NCBI GenBank assembly: GCA_964438975.1
Contig: CAYTMU010000012.1
Coordinates: 1 to 64,000, forward strand
Source of the DNA: Chryseosolibacter sp964438975
GTDB lineage: Bacteria > Bacteroidota > Bacteroidia > Cytophagales > Cyclobacteriaceae
Direction of reading: 5' to 3'
Length of the DNA: 64,000 nt
The notes beneath the pieces were generated by a model that searched no databases, was not told the origin of the DNA, and saw only the letters and a program-made list of their open reading frames with translations. The first letter of the stretch is position 1, and each line of letters begins with the position of its first letter. Positions 60,204 through 64,000 of this stretch are shown here, piece after piece. The translations under genes and the position numbers were made by a program.

Positions 60204-61646
60204 ATGAGAACAACACTCAAAATCATTGTAATTGGATTTGTGTCAGGACTTGCAGGCTCGTACGCAGGGTTTCGGTACTTTCAGGAACCAGGGGCAAAGC
60301 AAGGATCAGCCGTTGACTTCCGGACGGTGAACTACGATTCGGGTACGGCGCCCTTGCCGTACGCGGGACCAGCGCCCACTCCCGGCACGGCGGCAGCACC
60401 TCCGATTGATTTCCGTGAAGCGGCCGCGAAGTCCACGCCCAGTGTTGTCTATATCAACAGTATCTCACAGGGTGTTACCTATTCTACCTGGGACTGGTTC
60501 TTTGGTGAAACTCCCGGGAGGCAGACACAGGTCAGCAGCGGCTCGGGTGTAATATTTACAAATGACGGCTATATAATTACGAACAATCACGTTGTTGCAC
60601 AGGCGGAGCGTATAGAAGTGAACTACAATAAGCGCGTTTATCCTGCGGAACTTATCGGCACTGACCCGTCAACTGATCTTGCAGTGATCAAGATACAGGC
60701 CAGCGACCTTCCTGCAATTTCACTGGGGAATACACGCGAGCTTGAGGTTGGTGAGTGGGTGATTGCGGTGGGAAATCCATTTTCACTTGCCTCCACTGTA
60801 ACGGCGGGTATTGTCAGCGCCAAAGGAAGGAAGATAGGGATACTTGAAGGCAAATTTCCGATTGAGTCATTCATTCAGACGGATGCAGCTATCAATCCGG
60901 GAAACTCCGGTGGTGCACTCGTGAATATCAAAGGAGAGCTGGTAGGAATTAATACGGCGATTTTGTCAAGAACAGGCTCTTATACAGGGTATGCTTTTGC
61001 TGTGCCAGTAGACATTGCGCGGAAGGTGTTCTCCGATCTTGTCAAGTTCGGCATCGTGCAGCGCGCTGTTTTTGGCGGACGCGTGGTGGAATACGACTTC
61101 GCCAATGCGAAAAAGTACAATCTCGACACGCGGGTGGAGCGCTATCGAGGTGTGTTACTCGAAGCGGTTGACCGCGACGGACCTGCCGTGAAAGCAGGAC
61201 TCAGTCCCGGTGACGTTATCACGCATATCAACAACGTCGAAATCAATTCGCAAAGCGCGTTTGAAGAGGAATTGAGTTATCGCTATCCCGGCGATAAAGT
61301 GAATCTGCAATATGTGCGCGACAATAAAAATGGGTCCACAACGGTCACGCTTGTGAACCGCGATGGTACTACGGAGATAATCCGGCGGCACATTGTCGAA
61401 GCTGATTTCCTGGGGGCGCACCTGGAACCCACCCAGTATGGTGTGAAGGTTTTCAGGATACAGGAGAAAAGTGTTCTGAAACAAATTGGAATCCCCGAAA
61501 ATTTTACGATTGTCGCGATTAACCGGGTGCGAGTAAAAGAACCGCAGGAAGTAATCGAATTCTTTCAGAAGTATCGGGGTTCCGGCCGCATTTACGGCGT
61601 CAATGCCTCCAGGCAGCAGATAGAGATTCCTTTCTCGATAAGATGA
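60204..61646 (+). CDS. HtrA/DegP-family trypsin-like serine protease with PDZ domain
   Basis: A 480-residue periplasmic protease. An N-terminal membrane anchor (about 4-25) precedes the trypsin fold with His in IITNNHVVAQAERI, Asp in DPSTDLAVIKIQ and Ser in INPGNSGGALVNIKGELVGINTAI. One clear PDZ domain (about 300-390, GVLLEAVDRDGPAVKAGLSPGDVI) and a second, degenerate region (about 400-480) follow. It degrades or refolds damaged envelope proteins. Confidence 0.94.
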   Translation: MRTTLKIIVIGFVSGLAGSYAGFRYFQEPGAKQGSAVDFRTVNYDSGTAPLPYAGPAPTPGTAAAPPIDFREAAAKSTPSVVYINSISQGVTYSTWDWFFGETPGRQTQVSSGSGVIFTNDGYIITNNHVVAQAERIEVNYNKRVYPAELIGTDPSTDLAVIKIQASDLPAISLGNTRELEVGEWVIAVGNPFSLASTVTAGIVSAKGRKIGILEGKFPIESFIQTDAAINPGNSGGALVNIKGELVGINTAILSRTGSYTGYAFAVPVDIARKVFSDLVKFGIVQRAVFGGRVVEYDFANAKKYNLDTRVERYRGVLLEAVDRDGPAVKAGLSPGDVITHINNVEINSQSAFEEELSYRYPGDKVNLQYVRDNKNGSTTVTLVNRDGTTEIIRRHIVEADFLGAHLEPTQYGVKVFRIQEKSVLKQIGIPENFTIVAINRVRVKEPQEVIEFFQKYRGSGRIYGVNASRQQIEIPFSIR

Positions 61647-61658
61647 CCGAATGAAATA

Positions 61659-63089
61659 TCAGGATACTCTTAATTTGAGTTTTTTTCCAAGCTCATCGAC
61701 TGAGGCTTTGAAGTTCGAGTCCGTTTTCATCATGTCTTCCACGGACTCAAGCGCGTGAATCACGGTGCTGTGATCACGGCCTCCGAAGTTTTCTCCTATC
61801 AGCGCAAGCGTTAATTGGGTGAATCGCTTGCAGAAGTACATGGCCACCTGTCGGGGAATAACGATCTCGCGCTTCTTGACTTTGCCTTTCATTGCGTCGA
61901 GATCGCACTTGAAGTATTCCGCCACCGTCTTTTGTATGAAATCGACGCTGACATCAGATTGAATTTCCTTGATGATATTCTTCAACACCTCCTTCGCCAG
62001 TTCAAGATCGATCTCTTTTTTCAGGAGGGTAGCGTGGAAGATCAACGAGTTGAGCACGCCTTCCATGTCGCGCAGGTTCGTATCAACGCTGTACGCGAGG
62101 TACTCGGATACTTCCGTCGGGATCTCGATGCCATCCGCCTGCATCTTGCGATTGATAATCGCCAGTTTTGTTTCGAAGTCAGGTTCCTGTAGATCCGCTG
62201 TAAGCCCCCATTTGAAGCGCGAAAGCAGCCGCTCCTGAAAACCTTTGAGGTCTCGAGGTGGGCAGTCGCTCGTCATGATAATTTGTTTGCCGGATTGGTG
62301 TAGTTGGTTAAAGATGTGAAAGAACATCTCCTGCGTCTTCTCGCGGCCTGCGAGAAACTGAACATCATCGAGGATCAGCAAGTCGACTTGCAGATAAAAG
62401 TTCTGGAAGTCCTGCAAGCGGTGATTCTGCAGTGCATTGAGGAATTGATTGGTGAAATCATTCTGGTCCACGTACAACACGACCTTTGCCGGCATGTTGT
62501 TCTTGATCTCATTTCCAATTGCCTGAACAAGGTGTGTCTTTCCCACACCTACACCGCCGTACAACATCAACGGATTGAAAGACGTTACTCCCGGCTTTTT
62601 TGCAACGGCGAGTCCTGCAGAACGCGCGAGCCTGTTACAGTCGCCTTCGACGAAGTTATCAAACGAATATGCTGGATTGAGCCTGGAATTGATGTTCTGT
62701 GGATTCAGGGCCTTTAGCGCAAAAGGCGAGTAGTCGTCCGAGCCGAAAGCGCCGGAGGACCCTACTGTACCTCTGCGATTTCCGATCCCATTAGCAGGGT
62801 AGTTGACTGCCACCGGGGGAGTTTGTTGATTGCCGCTGTCAACGACCACGGAATATTCGAGTCGCCCGGTTGGGCCAAGCACCGTGTGTATGGCCTTCTT
62901 CAGTACGCCAACGTAGTTGTCCTCAAGCCATTCGTAGAAGAATTGCGACGGAACCTGGATTGTAAGTACGTCACCATCAACGCTGAGTGGAACAATGGGT
63001 TTGAACCACGTGCTGAAGTTTTCATCTTCCACATTGATCCGAATCACTTCCAGACAATCATTCCATACCGTGCCGCAGCTTACTTCCAT
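61659..63089 (-). CDS. dnaA: Chromosomal replication initiator protein DnaA
   Basis: DnaA (476 aa from the ATG at 63089) has domain I (VWNDCLEVIRINVEDENFSTWFKPI), a Gly/Ser linker (about 90-130), the AAA+ core with LYGGVGVGKTHLVQ (Walker A), LLILDDVQFLAG (Walker B), LLSRFKWGLTADLQEPDF (sensor and Arg finger), and domain IV with GGRDHSTVIHALESVEDM for DnaA-box binding. It initiates replication at oriC. A possible promoter lies at 63140-63167. Converges with the HtrA gene at 12 bases. Confidence 0.97.
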   Translation of the reverse strand: MEVSCGTVWNDCLEVIRINVEDENFSTWFKPIVPLSVDGDVLTIQVPSQFFYEWLEDNYVGVLKKAIHTVLGPTGRLEYSVVVDSGNQQTPPVAVNYPANGIGNRRGTVGSSGAFGSDDYSPFALKALNPQNINSRLNPAYSFDNFVEGDCNRLARSAGLAVAKKPGVTSFNPLMLYGGVGVGKTHLVQAIGNEIKNNMPAKVVLYVDQNDFTNQFLNALQNHRLQDFQNFYLQVDLLILDDVQFLAGREKTQEMFFHIFNQLHQSGKQIIMTSDCPPRDLKGFQERLLSRFKWGLTADLQEPDFETKLAIINRKMQADGIEIPTEVSEYLAYSVDTNLRDMEGVLNSLIFHATLLKKEIDLELAKEVLKNIIKEIQSDVSVDFIQKTVAEYFKCDLDAMKGKVKKREIVIPRQVAMYFCKRFTQLTLALIGENFGGRDHSTVIHALESVEDMMKTDSNFKASVDELGKKLKLRVS

Positions 63090-63139
63090 GTTAGCTCTGA
63101 ATTCTTGAAGTTTGGGAACCCCAGGAGGGAAGGGGGAGA

Positions 63140-63167
63140 CAAAGATGTAAAAAAAGACCACATCAAA
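63140..63167 (-). promoter_or_regulatory. Possible dnaA promoter
   Basis: On the minus strand TTTG (63164-63167) and CATCTTTG (63140-63147, one mismatch to TAnnTTTG) are separated by 16 bases, about 50 bases before the ATG at 63089. The -7 element differs in its first base. Confidence 0.35.
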
Positions 63168-63280
63168 ACAAGGCGTTCTCCTCTTGATTTTTCGGAAAAA
63201 AAAACTAGTATCGTTATTTTCTGATTAAATCCAATCCGTACGAGAATTACTGGTTAAAATTGAGCTTAATTGTTTTTTTC

Positions 63281-64000
63281 ATGGACGGAACTTCGTTTGA
63301 CATACAGCTGCAAAATCTTTTTCCGGGATCTTCACGAGAAGATTGGAGCAAGATCGCGGCCCGGGAGACAGGAAGTGAAGATCCGTTTGAAAAACTCATG
63401 TGGGAAAGCGTGAGTGGGATTCCTTTTCTGCCATATTACGACGCAGCTGACGAATCTGAACTTCAGTTCGTGAGGCGTTTTGCATTGCATCGCAAAGTTT
63501 CGTCGGGATGGCTAAATGCCCCGGTAGTACATTCAACTGATCAAATGGAAGCTAATCGATTGAGCCTCGATCACTTGCTTCACGGCGCCGACGGTGTATT
63601 GTTTGATACCCGCGGTGTCAATATCCAGGATGTCAACCCCATGACGCGCGAAATTAAATGGAATCACTGTTATCTGGGATTTTACCTCGACGGTTCCACT
63701 TCGTTGCTTCCATCTCTGCGGGAGCACATTCGCGCGTATTCGGGCAAGGCGCTCGAAGGGACGATGTTCTGGCGCGATTTAGACAACACACACGACCTTT
63801 CGTTCTTTCTGCAGCTTCCTGTTCCGTTCCGCGCACTCGGCTTGCTGATCAGTGAATCAACACCGGCGCATGAAGTCAGCGATGCGCTGTGGGCCGGTGT
63901 TCGCGCCTTTGAACAATTTTGCAACCAGGAAGACAAAGAGCGTGTATTCGGCTCGGTGGCGTTTTCACTGCCGGCAAATGCGAGACTTCTGGAGAACGTT
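63281..64000 (+). CDS. mutA: Methylmalonyl-CoA mutase small subunit-like, 5' part (cut by window end)
   Basis: An open frame of 240 codons from the ATG at 63281 runs off the window. It begins FDIQLQNLFPGSSREDWSKI and continues FEKLMWESVSGIPFLPYYDA, the typical N-terminus of MutA, followed by a TIM-barrel-like segment (SLDHLLHGADGVLFDTRGVN). Methylmalonyl-CoA mutase interconverts succinyl-CoA and (R)-methylmalonyl-CoA; the small subunit lacks B12 in most bacteria. It diverges from dnaA, as the promoter space of 63090-63280 suggests. The large subunit would lie just outside. Confidence 0.85.
   Translation, partial: MDGTSFDIQLQNLFPGSSREDWSKIAARETGSEDPFEKLMWESVSGIPFLPYYDAADESELQFVRRFALHRKVSSGWLNAPVVHSTDQMEANRLSLDHLLHGADGVLFDTRGVNIQDVNPMTREIKWNHCYLGFYLDGSTSLLPSLREHIRAYSGKALEGTMFWRDLDNTHDLSFFLQLPVPFRALGLLISESTPAHEVSDALWAGVRAFEQFCNQEDKERVFGSVAFSLPANARLLENV

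Noticed and set aside
63090..63280. Replication origin next to dnaA
   Set aside because: No cluster of TTATCCACA-type DnaA boxes or AT-rich unwinding repeats is visible; dnaA is often away from oriC in Bacteroidota.

Overview
The window reads as a chromosomal scaffold piece from a member of the Bacteroidota, most likely a Cytophagales-type soil or freshwater bacterium. The evidence is the family content (TonB receptor with a carboxypeptidase-regulatory N-terminus, OmpH/Skp, SMUG2-type DNA glycosylase, several Tat-exported Gfo/Idh/MocA enzymes, DUF1080, DUF6807, KGG stress proteins), promoter-like TAnnTTTG elements, and few Shine-Dalgarno sequences. Base composition is roughly balanced. Two runs of exactly 100 N (19083-19182 and 25742-25841) are assembly gaps. 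No rRNA, tRNA, CRISPR array, transposase or phage gene was seen.

Layout. 1-5272: an Rrf2-type regulator with three cysteines, followed by a compact run encoding a cbb3-type oxidase (ccoN, and ccoO fused to an extra cytochrome c), two small membrane proteins, the Fe-S repair protein Ric and a DUF488 protein. This looks like a low-oxygen / nitrosative-stress respiratory unit. 5434-8616: copper handling (AraC regulator fused to a metal-binding-like domain, CopA ATPase, small HMA chaperone). 8624-19034: TonB receptor, a FAH-family/aldehyde dehydrogenase pair resembling the end of the oxidative (Weimberg-type) pentose pathway, a DUF6786-like lipoprotein, rhomboid protease, a citramalate/isopropylmalate synthase-family enzyme and a sugar porter. 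20792-25171: a tightly packed minus-strand operon SDR, ROK kinase, SIS isomerase-like, core MetE-like methyltransferase and UlaG-like metallo-hydrolase, whose joint function I cannot assign and which is the best candidate for an undescribed pathway. 25845-42836: sugar-oxidation genes (four Gfo/Idh/MocA enzymes, DUF1080, DUF6807, NHL propeller, sugar isomerase/epimerase, two lactonase-like proteins), interrupted by housekeeping genes (Hsp20-like, OmpH, VanZ, xseAB). 43038-53472: two SDRs, ArfB, hibernation factor, GH5, MaoC, glycerate kinase, DUF1905, a KGG pair and HrpB. 53476-64000: SMUG2, a UPF1-like helicase, patatin, a GH3-family protein, HtrA, DnaA and the start of methylmalonyl-CoA mutase small subunit.

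A second theme is non-coding. Short tandem repeats, mostly 7-mers of several unrelated sequence families (GTGAGTG, ACCGTGG and CTTACCC-like), fill the wider convergent intergenic spaces (19035-19208, 45855-45899, 46539-46693, 56160-56258), and the two assembly gaps also sit in convergent spaces. A pair of inverted five-copy GTGAGTG arrays brackets the leader of the sugar porter gene and ends 3 bases before its ATG.
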